Below, in pieces: positions 56,001 through 63,975 of a DNA stretch of 64,000 nucleotides (the first letter of the stretch is position 1; each line of letters starts with the position of its first letter). The notes under the pieces were generated by a model. It worked only from the letters and a program-made list of their open reading frames with translations. It was not told where the DNA came from and searched no databases. Source of the stretch: Alphaproteobacteria bacterium (GTDB taxonomy: Bacteria > Pseudomonadota > Alphaproteobacteria > Sphingomonadales > Sphingomonadaceae); contig JAGWWF010000003.1 in assembly GCA_018970445.1 (NCBI GenBank), positions 1 through 64,000 on the forward strand, given 5' to 3'. A program made the position numbers and the translations under genes.

Positions 56001-56287
56001 AAGGCGGCCGTGTCAACCTTGCCGTCGGTCATCGGCTGCCAGCTGGTGCCGCCATCGGTGGTTTTCCACAGGCCGCCACCGGTGGCGGCAAACCAATATT
56101 CATTGGGTCGCGCCACGCTGCCTGCGGCCGAAATCGAGCGGCCGCCGCGCGCCGGGCCGATGTTGCGCCATTTCAGGCCGGCGGTCATCGCCTCCAGCCC
56201 GGCCGGGGCCGGCGTGGCGGGTTCGGCTGCCATGGCACCGCTTGCCGCCAGCGCGATCAGGCTGGCCGTCCACAGACAAAAACGCAT
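53087..56287 (-). CDS. Exported BNR/sortilin-type beta-propeller protein
   Basis: A 1066-residue exported protein with signal peptide MRFCLWTASLIALAASGAMAAE. The main part is a double beta-propeller of BNR/Vps10-sortilin-like blades: GLWKTTDGGTSWQPMTDG, GVWKTSDGGKSWAKIG, GLFRTTDGGKNWTKTLY, GLFKSVDGGVTWAEIS and HVWKSRDEGQSWTKISPD. The C-terminal 300 residues are a beta-sandwich plus a helical end with an Asp/Gly-rich linker (KPEAGGGDDDDDFDG). Often annotated as a glycosyl hydrolase, but no catalytic residues are evident, so substrate binding is safer. GGGGAG precedes the start. Confidence 0.88.
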   Translation of the reverse strand: MRFCLWTASLIALAASGAMAAEPATPAPAGLEAMTAGLKWRNIGPARGGRSISAAGSVARPNEYWFAATGGGLWKTTDGGTSWQPMTDGKVDTAAFGGVAVCEANPDIVYATTGESQLRGNVLPGNGVWKTSDGGKSWAKIGLANVHNFSRVRIHPKNCDTVLVGGFGHYGAPNADRGLFRTTDGGKNWTKTLYRDDKSGAVDISIDPANPDIVYAALWEAWRKPWGMSSGGPGSGLFKSVDGGVTWAEISRAPGLPQQGLIGKIGVSVSPVDSNRVYAIIEHEAAGGVYASNDAGKTWEKRNDSRDLRQRAFYYTRIVADPRDKDRVYVLNVNFHRSDDGGKTFPKKIRVPHGDNHDLWIAADNNARMVQANDGGANVSVNGGTSWTAQNFSTAQIYRLALTAHQPWFACGGQQDNSTICVPSRAWGHKNVLGGAYGIAVGGGESGYVAPDPRNPDIFYAGSYGGLLTRYDHASGKSRVINVRPDNPMGYSAGDIAERFQWTFPVLFDPHDPATLYVTSQHVWKSRDEGQSWTKISPDLTLADPATLGPSGGPITLDQTGVETYATVFALAPSRLEKGVIWAGSDDGLVHITRDGGASWANITPPAMPKYAKITTIEDSPHTPGTAYVVAHRFLLDDFAPIAFKTSDYGKSWTAITTGLAGDEMVRSIREDVSRPGLLFLGTERGVKLSFDGGASWAALQANLPSVEVADLAVKGHDLVIATHGRGFWVMENISLLRQLQPGMANDTRLFQPAAAVRGVDAGVAIDYHLAAAPKSLALEILGPDGGLIQRFDGKAEEKDKKPEAGGGDDDDDFDGRPPAVTTAAMKPGMNRFVWNMRHKGYTGFDGMVLWAGANRGIMAVPGAYRARLIVDGKAQEQGFAITADPRLAVSQADLQARFDLASQLSAKVSSANEAVLLIRGIRAQAEAHAKAKPLPATVTALLGRLAAVEGEIYQVKNRSSQDPLNYPIKLNNKLAALLNVVEGGEAAPTEGARLVFADLSAKLATQLAALDAALADLPAANAALKAAGLKPLTKTPLPSAAAKPSATGGEDGDKGEGEDAENRRW

Positions 56288-56342
56288 CGATTCGCTCCCC
56301 TTTTTGCCATGGTTAGCAGCCATGGTGTGGACAGCAAGCCGA

Positions 56343-57170
56343 TCAGGCCACGGCGCGCAGCGGCCTGGCGGTGCCCAGGAAATCGCGGATCAGCGCCATC
56401 GTCTCATCGGCCTGGTTGACCAGAAACAGATGGCCACCGCCCTTGATCACCGCCAGCCGGGCATCGGGGATCAGGGTTTTCAGGATATGGCCATTGGCCA
56501 GCGGCACGATCTGATCATCATCGCCCATGATGATCAGCGTGGGGGCCGCCAGAAACGGCAGGAAGGGCGCGCTGGTCCAGCCGGCCATGGCGAACAGCTG
56601 GTTGAAATAGCCGCGCATGCTGGGCGGCTTGATGCGGCTGGCATGGCCATCCGCGCCGCCGCCGCTGCCGCCATAGAGCGTCTGGAAATTCTTCAGCATG
56701 TAATCGGGATCAACATAACGGCGCGGATCGGCCATTTTCGAAAGCGCGGCCAGCTTGCCCGGCACCATCAGCATCCCGGCCGAGGTGGCGGCCAGGATCA
56801 ATTGCCCGGTTCGGTTGCCATATTGCAGGGCAAATTGCTGGGCCATGCCGCCGCCCCAGCTCACGCCCATCACGTCCACGCGATCATGGCCATAATCGCT
56901 GATGATCCGTTCGGCGATGCGCGCGATCATCCAGGGGCGGTAGGGCAGCAGCGGATCGGGCGACAGGCCCACGCCCGGCATGTCGAAGGTGATGACCTCG
57001 CGGTCATCCAGCCGCTCCGGCATGGGCGCCATGATCTCGATATTGGCGCCGATGCCGTTGAAGAACAGCAGCGGCCGGTGCGTTGCCGTCCCGTTCGGCC
57101 GCCAGCGCGCCACCCGCAGGGTACGGCCATCCACCTGTTTCAGTTCGAATTCGGGCTGGTGGCTGGCCAT
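56343..57170 (-). CDS. phaZ: Intracellular poly(3-hydroxyalkanoate) depolymerase
   Basis: A 275-residue alpha/beta hydrolase very close in motif order to the medium-chain-length PHA depolymerase PhaZ of Pseudomonas: PLLFFNGIGANIE, VITFDMPGVGLSPDP, the nucleophile elbow VMGVSWGGGMAQQFA (Ser104), ILAATSAGMLMVPGK, and the late GDDDQIVPL and GGHLFLV. It releases hydroxyalkanoates from stored granules. The ATG at 57170 is preferred over the track GTG at 57179. It lies 12 bases after phaC, as in the Pseudomonas pha cluster. Confidence 0.9.
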   Translation of the reverse strand: MASHQPEFELKQVDGRTLRVARWRPNGTATHRPLLFFNGIGANIEIMAPMPERLDDREVITFDMPGVGLSPDPLLPYRPWMIARIAERIISDYGHDRVDVMGVSWGGGMAQQFALQYGNRTGQLILAATSAGMLMVPGKLAALSKMADPRRYVDPDYMLKNFQTLYGGSGGGADGHASRIKPPSMRGYFNQLFAMAGWTSAPFLPFLAAPTLIIMGDDDQIVPLANGHILKTLIPDARLAVIKGGGHLFLVNQADETMALIRDFLGTARPLRAVA

Positions 57171-57182
57171 GATCGTCACCCT

Positions 57183-58895
57183 TCAATCAAATACATAGGT
57201 GCCGGGGGCCTTGGCCCCGGGCGGGTGGGCCGGGTTGCCCAGTGCGGCCGGAGCGGGCTTTTCCGCGCCCGACCGTTCCTTCAGCCAGCCGGCCCACATC
57301 GGCCACCAGCTGCCGGCAAATTCCTCGGCCTGTTTCAGCCATTGTTCCGGGGCAGGCGGCGGCGTCTTGCCGGGGCTGCGATAATATTTGGCCTTGGGGT
57401 TGCCCGGCGGGTTCACGATGGCCTGGATATGGCCGGAATGCGACAGCACGAAATCGATGTTCTTCGATCCGAACAACTGGGTGGAACGGTAACAGGCCTT
57501 CCACGGGGTGATATGATCGGTCACGCCAGCCAGCATGAATATGTCGCAATCGACCTGGCTGATATCCACCGGGTGATCGGCCAGATTGGACTGGCCGTGG
57601 TTCACGAACGGCTGTTCCTCGTAAATCCGCAGATAATCCGAATGCAGCGCCGCAGTCAGGTTGGTGCTGTCGTTGTTCCAGAACAGGATGTCGAACGCCG
57701 GCGGGTCTTCGCCGTGCAGATAATTGTTCACCACATAATTCCACACCAGATCATTGGGGCGCAGCCAGGCGAACATGCGGCTGAGCGAACTGCCTTCCAA
57801 TATGCCCTTCTTGGCCGAACGCTCGCGCGCCAGCTTGATGCCATGATCGGAAACCAGCGCGCCCACTTCACTGTCGTCGCGCTTGGGATGCAGCACGCAC
57901 ACCATCAGCGTGGCCGAATGCACGCGATTGTCACCCCGCGCCTTCAGCTTCGACAACAGTGTGGCCAGCGTGATGCCGCCCGAACAGCCGCCCGAAAGAT
58001 TGACCTTGTCGCTGCCGGTGATGGCGCACACCACGTCGATGGCGGCGATGATCTCGTTCACATAATCGTTCAGACCCCAGTCGCGGTGCTCGATCGTGGG
58101 GTTGCGCCAGCTGATCAGGAAGGGCTGCAACCCTTGCGACAGCTGGAACCGGATCATGCTCTTGTCCGGCGTCAGATCGTTCAGATAGGCCTTGTTGATC
58201 TGCGGCGGGATCACCAGCAGCGGGATTTCGTGCACCTGATCGGTGGTTGGCTGATACTGGATCAGCTCCATCATCGGGGTGGTGTGAACCACGGCACCGG
58301 GCTGGATGGCGATATTCTCGCCAATCTTGAACGGCTTCTTGTCAACCTGGGAGACGATGCCATCATTGTTGACGATATCGTCATAGGCGTTCTTCAGGCC
58401 CTTGATCAGCGACTGGCCACCGGTTTCGATCGCCTTCTTGATCGCCGACGGGTTGCCGGCCAACGTGTTGGACGGGGCGAGCGAATCCATGATCATCGCC
58501 GAAACGAAATTGGCGCGGCTGCGTTCCAGCTCGTCCACCTGCATGTCGGCCACCCAGTTCTTCACCGCCTTCTGGCTGGCAAGATAATATTGCATGCTCA
58601 TGCGGAACAGCGGATTGGCCCCCCAGGCCGGATCGGTGAAACGCCGGTCCTTGGGATCGGGTGCAAGGCTGGATTTCATCGTGACGATATCCGCCACGTC
58701 GCCCGTGAACGCCTTCATGTGCTTGAACGTGTTGGCCGGATTGCCCGCGGTTTCGCGCAGCATCATCGTCACGGCGCCCAATATGTCCTCGCGCGCGATG
58801 CCAACGATCGGGTTCAGCCCGGCCCCGGCCTTCACGCCCAGATCATCGGCGCCGCCCAGATCGACGCCCTGCTTGCCGGCCGGCTTTTTTGCCAC
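57183..58895 (-). CDS. phaC: Poly(3-hydroxyalkanoate) synthase, class II-like
   Basis: A 570-residue synthase that polymerises hydroxyacyl-CoA into storage polyester on granules. The lipase-like box is SGGCSGGITLA with catalytic Cys304; the Asp and His lie in AGVTDHITPWKACYRS and LSHSGHIQAIVNPPGNPKAKYY. Long stretches (RMFAWLRPNDLVWNY, PPAFDILFWNNDSTNL, APGTYV at the end) read like the class II medium-chain enzymes of Pseudomonas rather than the short-chain class I usual in Alphaproteobacteria. The start is GTG at 58895 with GGAAGGGAT before it. First gene of the phaC-phaZ operon. Confidence 0.92.
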   Translation of the reverse strand: MAKKPAGKQGVDLGGADDLGVKAGAGLNPIVGIAREDILGAVTMMLRETAGNPANTFKHMKAFTGDVADIVTMKSSLAPDPKDRRFTDPAWGANPLFRMSMQYYLASQKAVKNWVADMQVDELERSRANFVSAMIMDSLAPSNTLAGNPSAIKKAIETGGQSLIKGLKNAYDDIVNNDGIVSQVDKKPFKIGENIAIQPGAVVHTTPMMELIQYQPTTDQVHEIPLLVIPPQINKAYLNDLTPDKSMIRFQLSQGLQPFLISWRNPTIEHRDWGLNDYVNEIIAAIDVVCAITGSDKVNLSGGCSGGITLATLLSKLKARGDNRVHSATLMVCVLHPKRDDSEVGALVSDHGIKLARERSAKKGILEGSSLSRMFAWLRPNDLVWNYVVNNYLHGEDPPAFDILFWNNDSTNLTAALHSDYLRIYEEQPFVNHGQSNLADHPVDISQVDCDIFMLAGVTDHITPWKACYRSTQLFGSKNIDFVLSHSGHIQAIVNPPGNPKAKYYRSPGKTPPPAPEQWLKQAEEFAGSWWPMWAGWLKERSGAEKPAPAALGNPAHPPGAKAPGTYVFD

Positions 58896-59041
58896 AGGCT
58901 ATCCCTTCCCCAGAAAATGCGCCGCTGCACGCTGTGCGCAATATTTTGATCACATTTGTGCGCTTTTGCAGGCCCGGTCAATGCCGACAGCCGCCGCAAC
59001 AGCCTGTTGACTTGCCGGCACGGCCATGGCGTTGCCCGGCC

Positions 59042-60247
59042 ATGACCAGCCCGCGCCCTGCCCCCGTCCCAGCGCTTGCGCCCGGCAATTGCGCGCCCCT
59101 GCTGCTGGATGTCAGCCGCATGGTGTGGCGGCGCTGGGCCGGCGTGCGCCCCACCGGCATCGATCGCATCTGCCTGGCCTGGCAGCTGCATTACAGTGCC
59201 CAGAGCCAGGCGACGCTGGTGCACCAGCGCGTGCAGACCATCCTGTCACAGGCGGCTTCCCAATCCCTGTTTCACCTGCTGGCCGAAGACAGCCCGCGCG
59301 GCCACTTCCGCCGCCGCTTCATCGGCTGGGCGCTGCGCCATGCTGGCACGCTGCTGCGGCCATTGCCGGGGGGTGGACGGCTGTGGCTGAATGTGGGCCA
59401 CACCGGGCTGAACCTGCCGGGGCTGGCCGATTGGGTGGCAGCGGCGGGCCTGCGCCCGGTGCTGATGCTGCACGACATCATCCCCATCACCCATCCCCAG
59501 CATTGCCGCGAGGGCGAAGCGGCCCGGCACGGCGAGCGGGTGGCGATGATGCTGCGCATCGCCCATGCCGTGATCGGCAACAGCCAGGATACGCTTGACA
59601 CGCTCTCCGCCCATGCCGCCACCACCGGCCAGCGCTTGCCGGCCAACCGACTGGCGGTGTGGCCGGGCACGCCGCACCTGGGCCGGCCGGCCGGCGGGCC
59701 GGCACCAGACACGGACGATTTCATCATCCTGGGCACCATCGAGGGCCGCAAGAATCATCTCCTGCTGCTGGATGTGTGGGAACGGCTGGTGGCCGCCCAG
59801 GGCCAGGCCGCGCCCCGGCTGGTGATCATCGGCCGGCGCGGCTGGGCCTGCGATGCGGTGTTGGCCCGGCTGGCCGCCGGCGGCTTTGCCGGCCGGGTGG
59901 AAGAAACCGGGCCGCTCAGCGATGATGCCATCGCGGCCCGGCTGGCCGGCGCCCGCGCGCTGCTGTTCCCCAGTTTTGCCGAAGGCTATGGCTTGCCGCT
60001 GGTGGAGGCGCTGGCCGCAGGCGTGCCGGTGATCGCCAGCGATCTGACCGTGTTTCGCGAAATCGGTCAGGGCGTGCCCGATCTGTTGCCGCCCGATGAT
60101 GTGGACGGCTGGGCCGATGCCATCATGGCCTATGCCGCCCCCGCCAGCCCGGCCCGCGCCGCACAACTGGCCCGCATGGCCCGCTTTCACGCCCCCGACT
60201 GGCCAGGCCATTTCGCCGCGGTGGATGCGTTTCTGACGGGCCTGTGA
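59042..60247 (+). CDS. Glycosyltransferase family 1 (GT4-like)
   Basis: A 401-residue GT-B protein: an N-terminal half with PVLMLHDIIPITHPQHC and IAHAVIGNSQDTLDTL, and a C-terminal half with FIILGTIEGRKNHLLLLDVWERL and the donor-binding LLFPSFAEGYGLPLVEALAAGVPVIASDLTVFREI, whose E-x7-E is the retaining GT4 signature. It would transfer a sugar from a nucleotide donor, perhaps to surface polysaccharide, but no other polysaccharide gene is in the window. The start at 59042 is set by the family N-terminus; the track ORF begins antisense inside phaC. About 145 bases of divergent promoter DNA are shared with phaC. Confidence 0.88.
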   Translation: MTSPRPAPVPALAPGNCAPLLLDVSRMVWRRWAGVRPTGIDRICLAWQLHYSAQSQATLVHQRVQTILSQAASQSLFHLLAEDSPRGHFRRRFIGWALRHAGTLLRPLPGGGRLWLNVGHTGLNLPGLADWVAAAGLRPVLMLHDIIPITHPQHCREGEAARHGERVAMMLRIAHAVIGNSQDTLDTLSAHAATTGQRLPANRLAVWPGTPHLGRPAGGPAPDTDDFIILGTIEGRKNHLLLLDVWERLVAAQGQAAPRLVIIGRRGWACDAVLARLAAGGFAGRVEETGPLSDDAIAARLAGARALLFPSFAEGYGLPLVEALAAGVPVIASDLTVFREIGQGVPDLLPPDDVDGWADAIMAYAAPASPARAAQLARMARFHAPDWPGHFAAVDAFLTGL

Positions 60248-60249
60248 TG

Positions 60250-61158
60250 TCACCCCTGCGTTGATGGTGCCGGCTCCACGCCGGTGATGCGGCCGTGGAC
60301 GAGATCCTGATAATCCTGTGCCAGTTGCAGCGTTTCTGCGCCCACCTGGAAATGCCAGGGGCCGATTTCGGCAAGCGGGGTCACTTCGGCGGCCGATCCG
60401 GTCAGGAACGCCTGGCTGAAGCTGCCCAGTTCTTCGGGCCAGATGGCGCGTTCCACCACGGGAATGCCGCGCCGGCGAGCCAGAGCGATGATGCTGCGCC
60501 GGGTGATGCCATCCAGGAAGCAATCCGGCGTGGGCGTGTGGAGCTGGCCATCCTTCCAGAAGAAGATGTTGGCCCCGGTGGCTTCGGCAACCTGGCCGCG
60601 CCAGTCCAGCATCAGCGCGTCATTATAGCCCTCGTTCTCCGCCTTGTGCTTGGACAGCGTGCAGATCATGTACAGACCGGCCGCCTTGGCGCGCACCGGC
60701 GCGGTATAGGGCGCCGGCCGCCGCCACGGGGCGATGTTCAGGCGCAGGCCCTGCTTGAGCGCCTCGGCGCCGAAATAGGCGCCCCATTCCCAGCAGGCGA
60801 TGGCCAGATGCGGGCGGGTTTTCTGCGCCGAAACGCCCATCTGTTCGCTGCCGCGCCAGGCGATCGGGCGCACATAGGCATTGGTGAGGCCATTGGCCGC
60901 CAGCGTCGCGCGGCAGGCCGCATCAATCTCGGCCACGCTCCACGGCAGCGGGAAGCCCATGATCGCGGCCGAATCGATCAGCCGCTGCGAATGGGCCGAC
61001 AGCGCATAGATATGCCCGCCATAAGCGCGCGCGCCTTCGAACACGGCGCTGGCATAATGCAGGCCGTGGGTGAGAATATGCACATTGGCCGCCCGCCAAT
61101 CGACCAGCTGGCCATCCATCCAGATCTGGCCGTTGCGATCATCGAAGCCGGTATCCAT
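60250..61158 (-). CDS. ilvE: Branched-chain amino acid aminotransferase
   Basis: A 302-residue class IV PLP aminotransferase for the last step of Leu, Ile and Val synthesis and the first step of their breakdown. The start is GQIWMDGQLVDWRAANVHILTHGLHYASAVFEGARAYGG. The PLP Lys158 is in APVRAKAAGLY, and the phosphate-binding strands are EATGANIFFWKDGQLHTP and TGSAAEVTPLAEI. The ATG is at 61158. Convergent with the glycosyltransferase (two-base gap) and divergent from the MarR regulator, which may control it. Confidence 0.96.
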   Translation of the reverse strand: MDTGFDDRNGQIWMDGQLVDWRAANVHILTHGLHYASAVFEGARAYGGHIYALSAHSQRLIDSAAIMGFPLPWSVAEIDAACRATLAANGLTNAYVRPIAWRGSEQMGVSAQKTRPHLAIACWEWGAYFGAEALKQGLRLNIAPWRRPAPYTAPVRAKAAGLYMICTLSKHKAENEGYNDALMLDWRGQVAEATGANIFFWKDGQLHTPTPDCFLDGITRRSIIALARRRGIPVVERAIWPEELGSFSQAFLTGSAAEVTPLAEIGPWHFQVGAETLQLAQDYQDLVHGRITGVEPAPSTQG

Positions 61159-61303
61159 GACGATGCCCTGTCCTGTTCATCTGCAATTTTCGGGCGAGGG
61201 ACGGCGCAACGGCGTAACAAACATGCCCCTTTGGGGCGCGTGGCTGGCCGGTTGTTGCGTCACCCGCTTGCCATGGCATAGCCATTGTGCCAGATATGTC
61301 AAC

Positions 61304-61834
61304 ATGACTGTCCCAAATGTCATTCCAAACGGCAGCTTGGCGGCTTCGCAACTGCGCGTCACGCCGGCATCGCCGCTGTTCCTGCGCGAGGACGAGATCA
61401 GGCGCGGGATCGAATTGCTCTATTTCGGTTACACCGCCATGATTCGCGGCGCCGATGCCATATTGGACGCACAAGGCCTGGGCCGTGCCCACCATCGTGC
61501 GCTGTATTTCATTGCCCGCCGGTCGGGGTTGAGCGTGGGCGAACTGATCGGCCTGCTGGGCATCACCAAGCAGTCGCTGGGCCGGGTGCTGAGCGAATTG
61601 CAGGCCCGCGGCCTGGTTGAGCAAATGGTGGGAACGGCCGATCGACGCCAGCGCCTGCTGCGCCTGACCACCACGGGCGCGGCCATGGAAGCCCGGCTGT
61701 TTGCCGAGCTGGAACGATCGATGGCGCGTGGCTATGCCGAGGCAGGTCAGCAGGCCGTCAGCGGGTTCTGGGCGGTGCTGATGGGCCTGGTGCCGCCCGA
61801 CGACCGGGCCCGCGTGGAGGCCCTGCAGGATTGA
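61304..61834 (+). CDS. MarR family transcriptional regulator
   Basis: A 176-residue winged-helix regulator: RGIELLYFGYTAMIRGADAILDAQGLGRAHHRALYFIARRSG, the helix-turn-helix VGELIGLLGITKQSLGRVLSELQARGLVEQ and the wing GTADRRQRLLRLT. The start at 61304 has no clear ribosome-binding site, so a leaderless or short-leader message is possible. The 145-base gap to divergent ilvE contains inverted elements (GCCCC-TTT-GGGGC and CGCAAC...GTTGCG) that could be its operators; the ligand is unknown. Convergent with proC, with abutting stops. Confidence 0.9.
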   Translation: MTVPNVIPNGSLAASQLRVTPASPLFLREDEIRRGIELLYFGYTAMIRGADAILDAQGLGRAHHRALYFIARRSGLSVGELIGLLGITKQSLGRVLSELQARGLVEQMVGTADRRQRLLRLTTTGAAMEARLFAELERSMARGYAEAGQQAVSGFWAVLMGLVPPDDRARVEALQD

Positions 61835-62614
61835 TCAGCCCAGTTGGCGTGACCGCGCCGCTGCCGCCGCAACCACCTGTTCCATGAGCGGTGCCAGCGC
61901 CGGCATCAGCACCGACAGGCCGGCCGCCGTGGTGCCGCCCGGCGATGTCACCCGTTCGCGCAAGGCAGCGGCCGATGATGCGCCATCGTGGGCGGCGAGC
62001 GCGGCTGCACCGATCAAGGTCTGCCGCGCCAGCCGCATCGCCATGGCCGGGGCCAGGCCGGCGGCTTCGCCGGCGGCAGCCAGCGCCTCGATGAAGTGAA
62101 AGACATAGGCCGGGCCAGAGCCTGACAGGGCCGTGACGGCATCGAACTGGCCTTCTTCGGCCAGCCACACGGTCTGGCCCACCGGCTGGAACAGCGCTTC
62201 GGCCGCGCCCTGCACGATATCGCCGTCACGGGTGAACAGGGCCGTGGCCCCCTGCCCCACCGCCGCCGGTGTGTTGGGCATGGCGCGCACGATGCCGGCG
62301 CCGGGGAACAGCCGGGCCAGATCATCGGTGCGCACGCCGGCCATCACCGAGATGACGAGGGTGAGCGGCCCCAGCCGGCCGGCCAGCGGCAGCACCGCCT
62401 GCGCCCAGGCTTGCGGTTTCACGGCCAGCACGACGATATCGGGCTTGCCGCTGGCAGGCGGACGCGGCAGCGCCTCCACGCCTTGCGGCAGGCTGCGCGC
62501 GGCCGGATCGATCACCGCCACCGGCCCCAGCCCTTCATCCAGCCAGCGCCGCAGCAGCGCACCGCCCATGTTGCCACAGCCGATCAGCCAGATCGGCGCG
62601 TGCCCATCTGTCAT
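61835..62614 (-). CDS. proC: Pyrroline-5-carboxylate reductase
   Basis: A 259-residue enzyme for the last step of proline synthesis. The N-terminal dinucleotide-binding motif is IWLIGCGNMGGALLRRW, with VVLAVKPQAW, VRAMPNTPAAVGQGATAL and the signature ALSGSGPAYVFHFIEAL...ERVTSPGGTTAAGL. The ATG at 62614 replaces the longer track ORF, which runs back through the YbjN gene in another frame. It follows the YbjN gene by four bases, so the two are co-translated. Confidence 0.96.
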   Translation of the reverse strand: MTDGHAPIWLIGCGNMGGALLRRWLDEGLGPVAVIDPAARSLPQGVEALPRPPASGKPDIVVLAVKPQAWAQAVLPLAGRLGPLTLVISVMAGVRTDDLARLFPGAGIVRAMPNTPAAVGQGATALFTRDGDIVQGAAEALFQPVGQTVWLAEEGQFDAVTALSGSGPAYVFHFIEALAAAGEAAGLAPAMAMRLARQTLIGAAALAAHDGASSAAALRERVTSPGGTTAAGLSVLMPALAPLMEQVVAAAAARSRQLG

Positions 62615-62618
62615 TGCC

Positions 62619-63137
62619 TCAGGCTTCGCCAGCGGTTTCGAGCAGGGCCGACGCCAGCGCTTCGGCCGGCGCCTGGCCGGCCAGCAGCACCAGCTGGAAC
62701 ACCGGATAATAACGCTCGAACTCTTCCACCGCGGCATCGGTGAGGATTTCGGCCTGGGCCGCCGACAGATCGCCGCCATCGGCGGCATCATCATCGGCCA
62801 GCAGCGTGGCGTGCCGGAACAGGATGCAATCGTCGGACGACCACAGCTCGAAATGGCCCATCCACAATTGTTCGTTGATCAGGCCGATCACTTCATAGAC
62901 GGCAGCGCGCTGCGCCGGCGCCACCGCCAGATCGCCGCGCGCAATGATCTGCAGCACCCGGTCCTCTCCCCGCCACAGGGCGCGCAGCTGATAGGTCGTC
63001 CAGCCGCCCTTGACGGTGGTGATGATCTCTTCATCGCCCAGCCGTTCCGATGCCCAGCCATTGGCATCGAACAGCTGTTCGAGCAGATCGATCGGGGCCG
63101 GTTCAGCGCCGGCGTATTGCATGTCGGGAAAGCTCAT
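62619..63137 (-). CDS. YbjN domain-containing protein
   Basis: A 172-residue protein whose first 130 residues fit the YbjN/type III secretion chaperone-like fold: PIDLLEQLFDANGWASERLGDEEIITTVKGGWTTYQLRALW, then VYEVIGLINEQLWMGHFELWSSDDCILFRHATLL. The C-terminal part is acidic and helical. YbjN proteins are linked with stress and motility in enterobacteria, but their job here is unknown. It lies between UbiK (85-base gap) and proC (four-base gap) in a block often kept together in sphingomonads. Confidence 0.88.
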   Translation of the reverse strand: MSFPDMQYAGAEPAPIDLLEQLFDANGWASERLGDEEIITTVKGGWTTYQLRALWRGEDRVLQIIARGDLAVAPAQRAAVYEVIGLINEQLWMGHFELWSSDDCILFRHATLLADDDAADGGDLSAAQAEILTDAAVEEFERYYPVFQLVLLAGQAPAEALASALLETAGEA

Positions 63138-63222
63138 CGCGCCGCTCCCTTACAGTGGTGCCGGCAGGCTGGGCAAGCCTTGCCGATTCGGCAAGGGGCC
63201 GCTGTGCACAAAGCTGTGGATA

Positions 63223-63480
63223 TCAATCCGCCCGGCTGGCAGCGATCTGGGCCTTGAGTGCAGCGACTTCGGCCTTCAGCTGTTCCACCGCTTCGCGCGC
63301 GGCCATGGCCGTGGCCTTCACCGCATCGAATTCGTCGCGGCTGATGTCGGCCGCGCCCACGAAATCCTTCATGCGGTCGCGCGCGGCCTCGGAAAGCTCC
63401 TTGCCGGCGCCTGCCAGCGTGCCCATCGCGGCGGTGGCGACCTTTGACAGGTCTTCGAACAGCTTGTTGTCATTCTGCAT
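63223..63480 (-). CDS. ubiK: Ubiquinone biosynthesis accessory factor UbiK family protein
   Basis: An 85-residue protein with the UbiK/BMFP layout: MQNDNKLFEDLSKVATAAMGTLAGAGKELSEAARDRM, then VGAADISRDEFDAVKATAMAAREAVEQLKAEVAALKAQI, a C-terminal trimeric coiled coil. UbiK assists the hydroxylation steps of ubiquinone synthesis with UbiJ and may bind membranes. It lies three bases after the TspO gene and could be co-transcribed with it. Confidence 0.9.
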   Translation of the reverse strand: MQNDNKLFEDLSKVATAAMGTLAGAGKELSEAARDRMKDFVGAADISRDEFDAVKATAMAAREAVEQLKAEVAALKAQIAASRAD

Positions 63481-63483
63481 GGG

Positions 63484-63975
63484 TCAAAGTCCGATCGGCA
63501 TGGCATCGGCCATGGGGTTGAGCACAAGGATGGCGATATTCAACGCGGTAGCAAAGCACAACCACGCCAGATAGGGCAGCAACAGCCACGCCGCCAGCCG
63601 GTTGACGCGGGCAAAGGCCCAGCTGGTGGCCAGCGCCACCAGCAGCATGACGATGATGATGCCCAGCGCCGCGCTGATCATGTGCAGCTTGAAGAACAGC
63701 GGACTCCAGCACAGGTTGATGGCAAGGCCCAGGGCGAACAGGCCGATGGCCAGCGGCTTGCCGCGTGCATCGCGCGTGCCCCACACCATCGCCACGGCCA
63801 CGCCGATCAGCGTGTACAGGATCGCCCAGGCGATGCCGAACAGCGGCCCCGGCGGCTGGAAGACGGGCAGGGTGAGCGACTGGTACCAGGGGTTGGCATC
63901 GGTGGATCCGGAAAGGCGCGCGGCCAACCCGCCAGCCGCGACGATGCCCGGCACCGCCACCAGTGCGGCGCGCAC
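63484..63975 (-). CDS. TspO/MBR family membrane protein, N-terminus possibly beyond window
   Basis: About 163 residues with five membrane helices and the TspO motif set: ANPWYQSLTLPVFQPPGPLFGIAWAILYTLIGVAVAMVWG, LGLAINLCWSPLFFKLHMISAALGIII and LPYLAWLCFATALNIAILVLN. TspO proteins bind porphyrins and cholesterol-like molecules and take part in tetrapyrrole or stress control. The GTG at 63975 is the track start, but the frame stays open to the window edge, so the true start may lie beyond it. Confidence 0.9.
   Translation of the reverse strand: MRAALVAVPGIVAAGGLAARLSGSTDANPWYQSLTLPVFQPPGPLFGIAWAILYTLIGVAVAMVWGTRDARGKPLAIGLFALGLAINLCWSPLFFKLHMISAALGIIIVMLLVALATSWAFARVNRLAAWLLLPYLAWLCFATALNIAILVLNPMADAMPIGL

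Noticed and set aside
55974-58949. 991-residue ORF antisense to phaZ, phaC and the BNR gene
   Set aside because: Same shadow composition; spans several real genes and their gaps.
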